Shown here: positions 1 to 5,266 of the stretch, one piece after another
Position numbering within the stretch: the stretch's first letter is position 1
How the letters are laid out: each line of letters begins with the position of its first letter
From: Candidatus Uhrbacteria bacterium RIFOXYB12_FULL_58_10
GTDB taxonomy: Bacteria; Patescibacteriota; Patescibacteriia; UBA9934; GWF2-40-263
Assembly (NCBI GenBank): GCA_943348955.1
Contig: CALQZE010000033.1
Location: 1 to 5,769, forward strand
Direction of reading: 5' to 3'
DNA: 5,769 nucleotides
Notes under the pieces: generated by a model
Seen by the model: the letters and a program-made list of their open reading frames with translations, nothing else
The model's database searches: none
What the model was told of the DNA's origin: nothing
Program-made: the position numbers and the translations under genes

Positions 1-250
1 CAATCACTGTTTTCATGTCATGGATCGAATCATCATAAACAAGTGTGTTCAGCGCGAGATAGCACTTCACGTTTGCTATATGACAAATTTTTGCAATCTC
101 TCGCAAGTCATCGATCGTAAACGCTGCGGCCGCGTTGGCTCGCATATTAAATCCAACAACCCCAAAATAAACAGCATCGCACCCAGCTTTGATGGCTGCG
201 TGCAACGCTTCATAGGATCCAGCCGGTGCGAGTAATTCAATTTTTTCCAT
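1..250 (-). CDS. Peptidase U32 family protein, N-terminal part (runs off the left edge)
   Basis: The first 83 residues are visible. They open with MEKIELLAPAGSYEALHAAI, then AGCDAVYFG and NMRANAAA, the usual start of the U32 family (a TIM-barrel-like domain; the typical motif is ELLAPAGS...AGADAVYFG...MRA). Despite the name, characterised E. coli members act in RNA hydroxylation (TrhP on tRNA, RlhA on 23S rRNA) or in oxygen-independent ubiquinone synthesis (UbiU/UbiV). The Fe-S cysteines and catalytic region that would separate these lie outside the window, so no symbol is given. The ATG at 250-248 is chosen because the conserved ELLAPAG motif begins at residue 5. It lies three bases after the TAG that ends the tail of the upstream ASCH-like frame, so translational coupling is likely. 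Only a weak GGA precedes it as a ribosome site. The gene is probably the last visible member of a secA-led transcript. Confidence 0.88.
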   Translation of the reverse strand, partial: MEKIELLAPAGSYEALHAAIKAGCDAVYFGVVGFNMRANAAAAFTIDDLREIAKICHIANVKCYLALNTLVYDDSIHDMKTVI

Positions 251-253
251 AAA

Positions 254-307
254 CTATTCCATCGAAATCATCTGAAATCCTTTTTCTTGAATTTCTTCTT
301 TTGATCA
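254..307 (-). other. In-frame continuation of the ASCH-like gene beyond its TGA
   Basis: After TGA (307-305) the same frame reads SKEEIQEKGFQMISME and then TAG. I remember relatives of this family ending in a block like FWSKEEIEKYG-Q-ISxE, so the TGA would occupy the Trp codon (TGG to TGA, one transition). The tail carries no further change that disrupts it and ends three bases before the U32 start codon, which fits it being the original gene end. The family alignment is from memory. Confidence 0.6.
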
Positions 308-526
308 AAATTTTTCGAGTGCATTCATGGGAAGTTTCGTTACACACGTCACCGTTCGTTCAATCGATCTCCCTGTGTATGTTTTTGTTTCCGAATCCCA
401 TTCCTCGAGAACAAGTGTATCCCCTTCTGCAACCTCAAAATCATCCAACCGAAACTCCGCCTTCTTTTTCCCTGACACAACCGCTTCATAATACTGCTTC
501 CAAAGTTTCTTTTTGATGATGGCCAT
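305..526 (-). CDS. Small ASCH/DUF3850-like protein, ended early by an in-frame TGA
   Basis: The frame encodes 73 aa from the ATG at 526-524 to TGA at 307-305. It reads MAIIKKKLWKQYYEAVVSGK, then AEFRLDDF, EGDTLVLEEWD and TYTGRSIERTVT. This matches the pattern I know for small ASCH/DUF3850 proteins of the PUA-like fold (EYFEAVLSGKK, E-R, VGD-LVLREWD, YTGR, VTY). These are thought to bind RNA or modified nucleotides; no precise function is established. The start is favoured because family members begin just before this segment and because it lies 4 nt after the secA stop. An upstream in-frame ATG at 541-539 overlaps the end of secA and would add five residues. The frame stays open for 16 codons past the TGA and ends with TAG at 256-254, giving a 90-aa product close to the length I expect. 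The gene is therefore a recent nonsense mutant, a readthrough case or a sequence error. Confidence 0.75.
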   Translation of the reverse strand: MAIIKKKLWKQYYEAVVSGKKKAEFRLDDFEVAEGDTLVLEEWDSETKTYTGRSIERTVTCVTKLPMNALEKF

Positions 527-530
527 ACAA

Positions 531-3269
531 TTAAACCCCATGACACTTCTTAAACTTTTTGCCACTTCCACAAGTGCACAAATCGTTTCTTCCCACTTTT
601 TCATCTGTCGTTTTACCTGCAACAGCGGAGTGTTCTGAACTTGTTGTTTGTGCCCCCGCAAGCGTGACGCCAGCACGACTAAGTAATGATTGGTTTAATT
701 CTGCTTGCACCTTCATATCAACGGCATGATGTGCGAATTTAAAGAAAGAGAATGTAACTTCTTGATTGATGGCAGAAAGTAATTGCTGAAACATGTCGAA
801 TCCTTCACGCTTGTATTCGATAAGCGGATCACGCTGACCGTAACTACGCAAACCAATTCCTGTTCTGAGCGAGGTCATTGCAGACAAATGTTCAATCCAA
901 AGCATGTCAATGCCACGAATCAATGTTGCACGTTCAATGTGATGAAGATCTTTTTTTGTTTCAAACAAATCGTGAAGATGTTGGTAGTGTTCACGAATGA
1001 CATGCATGATTGATCCGATGATTTTGGAACGTCCCTCTGCAAGATGTTGTTTATCTTGGACCGTATCTAGAGTCATCGCATTCAACGTGGATTTTTCTTC
1101 TGAACTCAACGTCACAATCGTATTAACCGTTTCGACAATCTCTTTTACATTCCAATCGGAATGTTCTTTGTGGGATGGCTCTCCATCTGATTTCGGCATG
1201 GTTTGTTTTTCCCCCGTGTGAAAAAACACAACCTGTTCCACTTCCCCTTCGATAATATCAAGAACACGCTCTCTTAATGTTTCCGGTTCTTTTTCAAATG
1301 CATCCAACACTTCAAGACGACGTCCGTAAATCACTTCACGATGTTTATTCAAAACATCATCATACTCAAGAAGATGTTTGCGGATATCAAAGTTGTGACC
1401 CTCAACGCGCATCTGCGCTTTTTCCATCGAACTTGCGACGAATTTATTTTCAATCGGCATGTCATCTGGAATTCCAAGGCGATCCATCATCTCTTTTGCA
1501 CGATCCGATCCGAAAATACGCATCAGATCATCTTCCATGGAAATATAAAACTGTGTCGATCCAGGATCTCCCTGACGACCGGATCGTCCACGGAGCTGGT
1601 TATCGATGCGACGAGATTCATGACGTTCTGTTCCGAGCACATGCAGTCCGCCTAACGCTCGAACTTTTTCTTCTTCCTCCTTTGTCCCAGGATTTCCTCC
1701 GAGTTTAATATCCACTCCGCGTCCTGCCATGTTCGTTGCGACCGTTACAGACCCAACATGTCCGGCTTGTGCGATAATTTCCGCTTCACGTGCGTGATTT
1801 TTTGCGTTCAAAATTTCATGTTTCACTCCCGCTGTCGTAAGCAATTGAGAAAGTAATTCATTTTTTTCAACCGATGCAGTTCCAACCAAAACCGGTTGTC
1901 CTTTTTCTTGTAATTCTTTAATTTCCTGAATGACCGCCTTAAATTTTCCGAGTTCGGATTTATAAACACGATCCGTCAAATCAAGACGAGCGACAGTAAC
2001 GTTTGTCGGAATTTCCATGACCTCAAGCTCATAAATCTTTGAGAATTCTTCTGCTTCCGTTGCGGCTGTTCCTGTCATTCCGGAAAGCTTGTCATACATG
2101 CGAAAGTAATTTTGGAATGTGATGGTTGCAAGCGTCTGACTTTCATTTTGAATCGTCACACCTTCTTTTGCTTCAATCGCTTGATGGATTCCTTCTGAAA
2201 ATCGTCGCCCTTGCATGAGACGACCGGTAAATTCATCTACAATTAAAACTTCATTATTTTGAACAACGTAGTGAACATCTTTTTGATAGTTCGCGCGTGC
2301 ACGCAACGCGGAATCAGCGAATCGTTGATAGATTCCTGCTTCAAGCGCGTAAAGATTTTCAATCCCAAGCTGTTTTTCAATCTTTTCAATTCCCGCATCT
2401 GTATAGGCGGCTGATCGCAATTTCTCGTCAACGTTGTAATCGTCATTTTCAATAAGTGTGCTCACGATCTGTGAGAGACGAACATACAACTCATTCGATT
2501 TTTCTGCCGGAGCGGAAATAATAAGAGGAGTTCGTGCTTCATCAATCAAAATAGAATCGATTTCATCGACGATGGCAAAATGAAGTCCTCGCATAACCGT
2601 ATCTTGAACCGTAGGTGCCATGTTATCCCGAAGATAATCAAATCCGTACTGATTGTTTGTTCCGTAAGTAATATCTGCTTGATAAGCGGCACGACGATCA
2701 ACGGGACGCAAAAAATCTTCACGAACGTGAAACGAGTCTGTGTCCGTGGATTCTTCCGGATGTTTAAATTCAGGATCGTAAAGCAAACCACCTTCATGTT
2801 GAATGACTCCGACAGACATTCCAAGGAATGCAAAAATCTGGCCCATCCAAACAGCATCACGCCGAGCCAAATAATCGTTAACTGTCACAAGGTGACATCC
2901 TTTACCTTCAAGTGCGTTTGCGTACAAAGCAAGCGTCGACGTTAACGTCTTCCCTTCTCCTGTTCGCATTTCCGCGATCATGCCGCGATACAAGACAATT
3001 CCGCCCATGAGCTGAACATCAAAGTGACGTTGACCAATGGAACGCTTTGCTGCTTCACGGACAACGGCAAACACTTCATGCAAAAGACTGTCGACACTGC
3101 GACCCTCTGCAATTTGCTCACGAAAAGAAATAGTCTTTTGTTTAAGAGCTTCATCTGAAAGCATGGATACTTCCGGCTCAAATTTGCCAATCAAATCAAC
3201 TTCGCGACGTAAATCCGCGACAACCTTCTTGTTCGGATCTCCAAAAATAACATTCAAGAATTTACTCAT
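531..3269 (-). CDS. secA: Preprotein translocase ATPase SecA
   Basis: This is the cytoplasmic motor ATPase that drives unfolded preproteins through SecYEG. It is 912 aa and looks full length (E. coli 901, B. subtilis 841). Visible features in order: Walker A MRTGEGKT at 101-108; GTNNQYGFDYLRDNM at 203-217; Walker B VDEIDSILIDEARTPLIIS at 234-252; VDEFTGRLMQGRRFSEG at 344-360; GMTGTA at 397-402; the second nucleotide-binding fold with TNMAGRGVDIKLGG at 512-525 and QLRGRSGRQGDPGS at 558-571; the helical scaffold and two-helix finger around 780-825 (RGIDMLWIEHLSAM, YGQRDPLIEYKRE); and a C-terminal SEC-C zinc motif with C898, C900, C909 and H910, which in other SecA proteins binds SecB or ribosomes. 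An acidic insertion at about 159-192 lies just before the GTNN motif. The ATG at 3269-3267 has no Shine-Dalgarno. The gene follows hpf across a strong terminator and is followed 4 nt later by the ASCH-like gene. Confidence 0.98.
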   Translation of the reverse strand: MSKFLNVIFGDPNKKVVADLRREVDLIGKFEPEVSMLSDEALKQKTISFREQIAEGRSVDSLLHEVFAVVREAAKRSIGQRHFDVQLMGGIVLYRGMIAEMRTGEGKTLTSTLALYANALEGKGCHLVTVNDYLARRDAVWMGQIFAFLGMSVGVIQHEGGLLYDPEFKHPEESTDTDSFHVREDFLRPVDRRAAYQADITYGTNNQYGFDYLRDNMAPTVQDTVMRGLHFAIVDEIDSILIDEARTPLIISAPAEKSNELYVRLSQIVSTLIENDDYNVDEKLRSAAYTDAGIEKIEKQLGIENLYALEAGIYQRFADSALRARANYQKDVHYVVQNNEVLIVDEFTGRLMQGRRFSEGIHQAIEAKEGVTIQNESQTLATITFQNYFRMYDKLSGMTGTAATEAEEFSKIYELEVMEIPTNVTVARLDLTDRVYKSELGKFKAVIQEIKELQEKGQPVLVGTASVEKNELLSQLLTTAGVKHEILNAKNHAREAEIIAQAGHVGSVTVATNMAGRGVDIKLGGNPGTKEEEEKVRALGGLHVLGTERHESRRIDNQLRGRSGRQGDPGSTQFYISMEDDLMRIFGSDRAKEMMDRLGIPDDMPIENKFVASSMEKAQMRVEGHNFDIRKHLLEYDDVLNKHREVIYGRRLEVLDAFEKEPETLRERVLDIIEGEVEQVVFFHTGEKQTMPKSDGEPSHKEHSDWNVKEIVETVNTIVTLSSEEKSTLNAMTLDTVQDKQHLAEGRSKIIGSIMHVIREHYQHLHDLFETKKDLHHIERATLIRGIDMLWIEHLSAMTSLRTGIGLRSYGQRDPLIEYKREGFDMFQQLLSAINQEVTFSFFKFAHHAVDMKVQAELNQSLLSRAGVTLAGAQTTSSEHSAVAGKTTDEKVGRNDLCTCGSGKKFKKCHGV

Positions 3270-3277
3270 ACGGCGCC

Positions 3278-3306
3278 ATTATTGTCGCAAAATTAAAAAA
3301 AAGCAA
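3278..3306 (-). promoter_or_regulatory. Candidate secA promoter, possibly giving a leaderless mRNA
   Basis: On the minus strand TTGCTT (3306-3301) is followed after 17 bases by AATAAT (3283-3278), a 5/6 match to the -10 consensus with a poor -35. The -10 ends eight bases before the secA ATG, so transcription would begin at or within a few bases of the start codon. The -35 overlaps the T-run and last stem base of the hpf terminator. secA needs a start point here if the terminator works, because only 21 bases lie between the end of that T-run region and the ATG. Confidence 0.35.
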
Positions 3307-3333
3307 GACACGCCGTTCATGAACGGCGTGTCT
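3293..3333 (-). terminator. Strong intrinsic terminator after hpf
   Basis: Positions 3306-3333 form a perfect 28-nt inverted repeat (arms AGACACGCCGTT and AACGGCGTGTCT around CATG), giving a 12-bp GC-rich stem with a 4-nt loop. On the minus strand it is followed by GC and eight consecutive T (3302-3295). It begins three bases after the hpf stop codon. The plus-strand side lacks a comparable T-run, so it acts on the minus strand. Confidence 0.93.
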
Positions 3334-3336
3334 GTC

Positions 3337-3684
3337 TTATTCTTTTCCTGGTCTAACTGTACGTTTAGCTTGATCAACGAATTTTTCCTTTCTGTCTTGC
3401 AATTGTCTTTTTATATCATCGCGGGCAACATCGATTGCTTTATACAGATCTTCTTCTGTTGCTTCTGAGCGAAAAACATCCCCAGGAATAGCGAGCTGCA
3501 TTTCTGCGCGAAAGAAAGGGCCCTTTGCGTGATGGTTCGTTGTCTTTCCCACTTCAACGCGCAACTCAGCTGCAGGCTCAAAGTTTGTGGTCAATTTCTC
3601 AAGCATGTCGATCCGTTCATCAATATATTTTTTAATTCCGTCTGTAAGATCCATGTTCGTTCCAAGAAGAGAGATCAGGTTCAT
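3337..3684 (-). CDS. hpf: Ribosome hibernation-promoting factor, short form (HPF/RaiA/YfiA family)
   Basis: The 115-aa protein starts MNLISLLGTNMDLTDGIKKY, as expected for the family pattern of a short strand, G-TN, then the first amphipathic helix (residues 13-33). The middle holds strands with ELRVEVGKTTN (40-50) and FFRAEMQLAIPG (57-68), followed by the second long helix ATEEDLYKAIDVARDDIKRQ (75-94) and a basic tail. Such proteins bind the decoding centre of the 30S subunit and keep ribosomes idle in slow growth or starvation. The length fits the short form, which has only the ribosome-binding domain; the C-terminal dimerisation domain of the roughly 180-aa long form is absent. The start is 10 nt after the murB stop, with no clear Shine-Dalgarno, so it is probably co-transcribed and perhaps coupled with murB. 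Its position just before secA resembles the hpf-secA order of Firmicutes. Confidence 0.93.
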   Translation of the reverse strand: MNLISLLGTNMDLTDGIKKYIDERIDMLEKLTTNFEPAAELRVEVGKTTNHHAKGPFFRAEMQLAIPGDVFRSEATEEDLYKAIDVARDDIKRQLQDRKEKFVDQAKRTVRPGKE

Positions 3685-3694
3685 AAAGTCATGA

Positions 3695-4672
3695 TTACAA
3701 ATTAGGTAATGTGAATCCTACGTATTGTACCTCCTCTTGTAATTGAATGCCAAACGTATTTCTTGCTCTCGTTTTCACAAAAGCGATAAGCTGAACAACA
3801 TCATCTGCGGTTGCCGCTCCGGTATTCATGAGAAAGTTTCCATGTTTTTCACTGATCTTTGCTCCACCGATCTGCATTCCCTTTAAATCCAACTGGTCGA
3901 TGAGCCAACCGACGGACACCCGTCGGTTGTTGCTCATCTCTAAAGGTAAATCGTATTTTGTTTCCAATCGTTGCAATTCGTCACTGCTTTCAATTTCGTA
4001 ATTTTTAAACATGCATCCTGCAGAACCCGCATCATAAGGCTGTGACGCTTTTCTGCGTGCAAGAATTGTATTCATCTTTTCTTTGATGATCATTGCATCA
4101 CCTTGTTCTAATTCAAACGTTGCAGAAAGAACGATATCGGACGAATGTTTAATGAAAGATTCGCGATATCCAAATACAAGTTCTTCCTTTGAACGTTTTA
4201 TCACTTGACCGTCGATTAAAACTTCTGCTTCGATCAAATAATCTTTTGTTTCTCCACCAAAACAACCAGCATTTCCACGAACGGCACCGCCAACGGTGCC
4301 AGGTAATGAGATAGCCCATTCCAAACCGGATAGTCCCGCATCTCCAACCGTTCGGGCAAGCATGGTCATAAGCACTCCTGCCTCTGCTCTAACATGCATT
4401 CCATTCAATGTAATTTCACGCATGGCTATTTTAATCACGATTCCGTCAAATCCCTGATCACTCACAAGTGTATTCGATCCGCCTCCGAACACAAAAATTT
4501 TACAATGAAATTTATTGGCGATTTCCATGGCTTGTTTTAATTCAAGAACAGATTTCACTTCCACAAAAAACTTCGCAGGACCGCCAATGCGAAAATTTGT
4601 ATGATGACTCATGCGTTCCTGCTCTTTTAAACGTTCCCCGAATATTGTGCGTAATTCTTGAGACATTTCCAT
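3695..4672 (-). CDS. murB: UDP-N-acetylenolpyruvoylglucosamine reductase MurB
   Basis: This FAD/NADPH enzyme reduces UDP-GlcNAc-enolpyruvate to UDP-MurNAc in the cytoplasm, the step before MurC. The 325 residues show HTNFRIGGPAKFFV at 24-37, the FAD-binding VFGGGSNTLVSD at 61-72, GLSGLEWAISLPGTVGGAV at 113-131, NAGCFGGE at 134-141, FGYRESF at 167-173 (R170 corresponds to the active-site Arg), SAGCMFKN at 217-224, WLIDQLDLKG at 256-265, GGAKISEKHGNFLMNTG at 269-285 and LQEEVQYVG at 311-319 (E314 is the expected catalytic Glu). The residue aligned with the catalytic Ser (E. coli S229) is Cys220. The ATG at 4672-4670 is used; a second ATG two codons on is equally possible, and only the latter has a weak GGAA nearby. 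No convincing promoter hexamers were found, although TATTAT overlaps the start (4676-4671). A terminator lies upstream, so the murB-hpf pair should have its own promoter. Confidence 0.97.
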   Translation of the reverse strand: MEMSQELRTIFGERLKEQERMSHHTNFRIGGPAKFFVEVKSVLELKQAMEIANKFHCKIFVFGGGSNTLVSDQGFDGIVIKIAMREITLNGMHVRAEAGVLMTMLARTVGDAGLSGLEWAISLPGTVGGAVRGNAGCFGGETKDYLIEAEVLIDGQVIKRSKEELVFGYRESFIKHSSDIVLSATFELEQGDAMIIKEKMNTILARRKASQPYDAGSAGCMFKNYEIESSDELQRLETKYDLPLEMSNNRRVSVGWLIDQLDLKGMQIGGAKISEKHGNFLMNTGAATADDVVQLIAFVKTRARNTFGIQLQEEVQYVGFTLPNL

Positions 4673-4692
4673 AATACAGACAGTTTATCGTG

Positions 4693-4704
4693 TTTCGATC
4701 GAAA
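4693..4704. repeat. 12-bp perfect palindrome upstream of murB
   Basis: TTTCGATCGAAA reads the same on both strands and is centred about 26 bp upstream of the murB ATG, between the preceding terminator and the gene. It lies where a promoter or operator is expected. It could be a regulator site, but no second copy was seen and nothing else supports this. Confidence 0.25.
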
Positions 4705-4712
4705 TTGGAAGA

Positions 4713-4742
4713 ATAAAAAAACTGAGCTATGGAAACTCAGTT
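4713..4742 (-). terminator. Intrinsic terminator after the unknown 124-aa gene
   Basis: On the minus strand AACTGAG and CTCAGTT form a 7-bp stem around a 9-nt loop, followed by a run of seven T (two of them in the stem, positions 4721-4715) and ATTC. It begins nine bases after the TGA of the unknown gene and separates it from murB. The stem is modest in strength, but the T-run is good. Confidence 0.8.
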
Positions 4743-4751
4743 GAGCCTACT

Positions 4752-5126
4752 TCAGTCCGGACAGTCCGCACGAATCCAGAGGTCCCATTTGGTTTTGACA
4801 TCCTCTGGCAACGGGACGATTCCTTCCCTGGGCGACAAGGCGTCGAGACAAATCCGAGGAAGATCTTCACCGTTCTGCGCCTGCGAAGGCCTCAGATAGA
4901 TCGTTCGCAAACCTTCGAGTTCAGCAAACACGGAATCGTCAAAACCTGGCTTGACCTGCCACTTGCCGGAGTCGAAGATGATCTGCCTCGAGTGGTCCTG
5001 AGTTGCGACGAGCACGCCATCGATGGATTTCTTACCATCAGGCGTCAGAAAGTAGACACCGACCACCGTTCCGTCCCGACGCATGTAATGGCTATACAGC
5101 CTTTGGGAAAAATTCACATTCGCCAC
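4752..5126 (-). CDS. Unrecognised 124-aa soluble protein, GC-rich single-gene unit
   Basis: I do not recognise this protein. It starts MANVNFSQRLYSHYMRRDGT and is rich in predicted beta-strand segments in its first half (VVGVYFLTPDGK, DGVLVATQD, RQIIFDSGKW), with a more acidic and proline-containing second half ending KTKWDLWIRADCPD. There is no signal peptide, membrane segment or known motif that I can see; C110 and C122 are isolated. That it is a real gene is supported by a GTG start (5126-5124) 6 nt after a GGAGG core, an in-frame TGA just upstream that excludes an earlier start, its own promoter and its own terminator. By hand count 4801-5100 is 166/300 G+C (55%), against 94/240 (39%) in four murB lines. 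It interrupts the natural murC-murB neighbourhood. The composition suggests transfer or a different evolutionary history; function cannot be inferred. Confidence 0.8.
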   Translation of the reverse strand: MANVNFSQRLYSHYMRRDGTVVGVYFLTPDGKKSIDGVLVATQDHSRQIIFDSGKWQVKPGFDDSVFAELEGLRTIYLRPSQAQNGEDLPRICLDALSPREGIVPLPEDVKTKWDLWIRADCPD

Positions 5127-5129
5127 GAC

Positions 5130-5138
5130 TCACCTCCC
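5130..5138 (-). promoter_or_regulatory. Strong Shine-Dalgarno that fixes the GTG start
   Basis: GGGAGGTGA on the minus strand nearly matches the full anti-Shine-Dalgarno complement (AGGAGGTGA). Its GGAGG core is 6 nt before the GTG. It contains the in-frame TGA that rules out an upstream start. None of the five core-gene starts in the window has a comparable site. Confidence 0.88.
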
Positions 5139-5181
5139 GTTCGACCACATCGACATGAAACAGCTCCATGATCGATGAAGA

Positions 5182-5210
5182 AATCTAACGGAAAAGAGTC
5201 GATCCGTCAA
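5182..5210 (-). promoter_or_regulatory. Sigma70-type promoter for the unknown 124-aa gene
   Basis: TTGACG (5210-5205; 5/6 to consensus) is followed by a 17-bp spacer and TAGATT (5187-5182; 4/6). A second, overlapping TTGACA lies a few bases further upstream but is badly spaced. The predicted start near 5175 leaves a leader of about 50 nt. The promoter begins just after the murC terminator, as expected for an independent unit. Confidence 0.65.
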
Positions 5211-5231
5211 GTGTCAAACAAAAGCAAATAC

Positions 5232-5262
5232 AAAAACCGAGCCTTGACTGAGACTCGGTTTT
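5232..5262 (-). terminator. Intrinsic terminator after murC
   Basis: On the minus strand AAAACCGAGTC pairs with GGCTCGGTTTT (11 bp including one G-U wobble) around an 8-nt loop, followed by one more T, then G and TATTT. It starts five bases after the murC TGA. The flanks are A/T-rich on both sides, so some action on the plus strand is possible, but no plus-strand gene approaches it. Confidence 0.8.
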
Positions 5263-5266
5263 ATCT

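Noticed and set aside
20..235. Plus-strand 71-aa open frame near the left edge
   Set aside because: It is antisense to the U32 N-terminus, whose minus-strand reading matches conserved family motifs.
527..676. Longer N-terminus for the ASCH-like protein reaching back into secA
   Set aside because: The extra 50 residues are the out-of-frame reading of the SecA C-terminus (SEC-C region) and do not resemble the family, whose members start near the ATG at 526.
1277..1708. Plus-strand open frame of 143 aa, and a second at 1341-1655
   Set aside because: Both lie antisense within the conserved secA coding region, have no ribosome site and no recognisable protein. They are frame shadows.
3037..3468. 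Plus-strand open frame of 143 aa spanning the secA start, the terminator and hpf
   Set aside because: It crosses a perfect terminator palindrome and is antisense to two confident genes. The composition looks like a shadow, not a protein.
5095..5170. Small overlapping leader frame (ATG at about 5170, MELFHVDV...) in the mRNA leader of the unknown gene
   Set aside because: It has no ribosome site, no regulatory logic such as repeated codons or an attenuator, and only 25 codons. Most likely chance.
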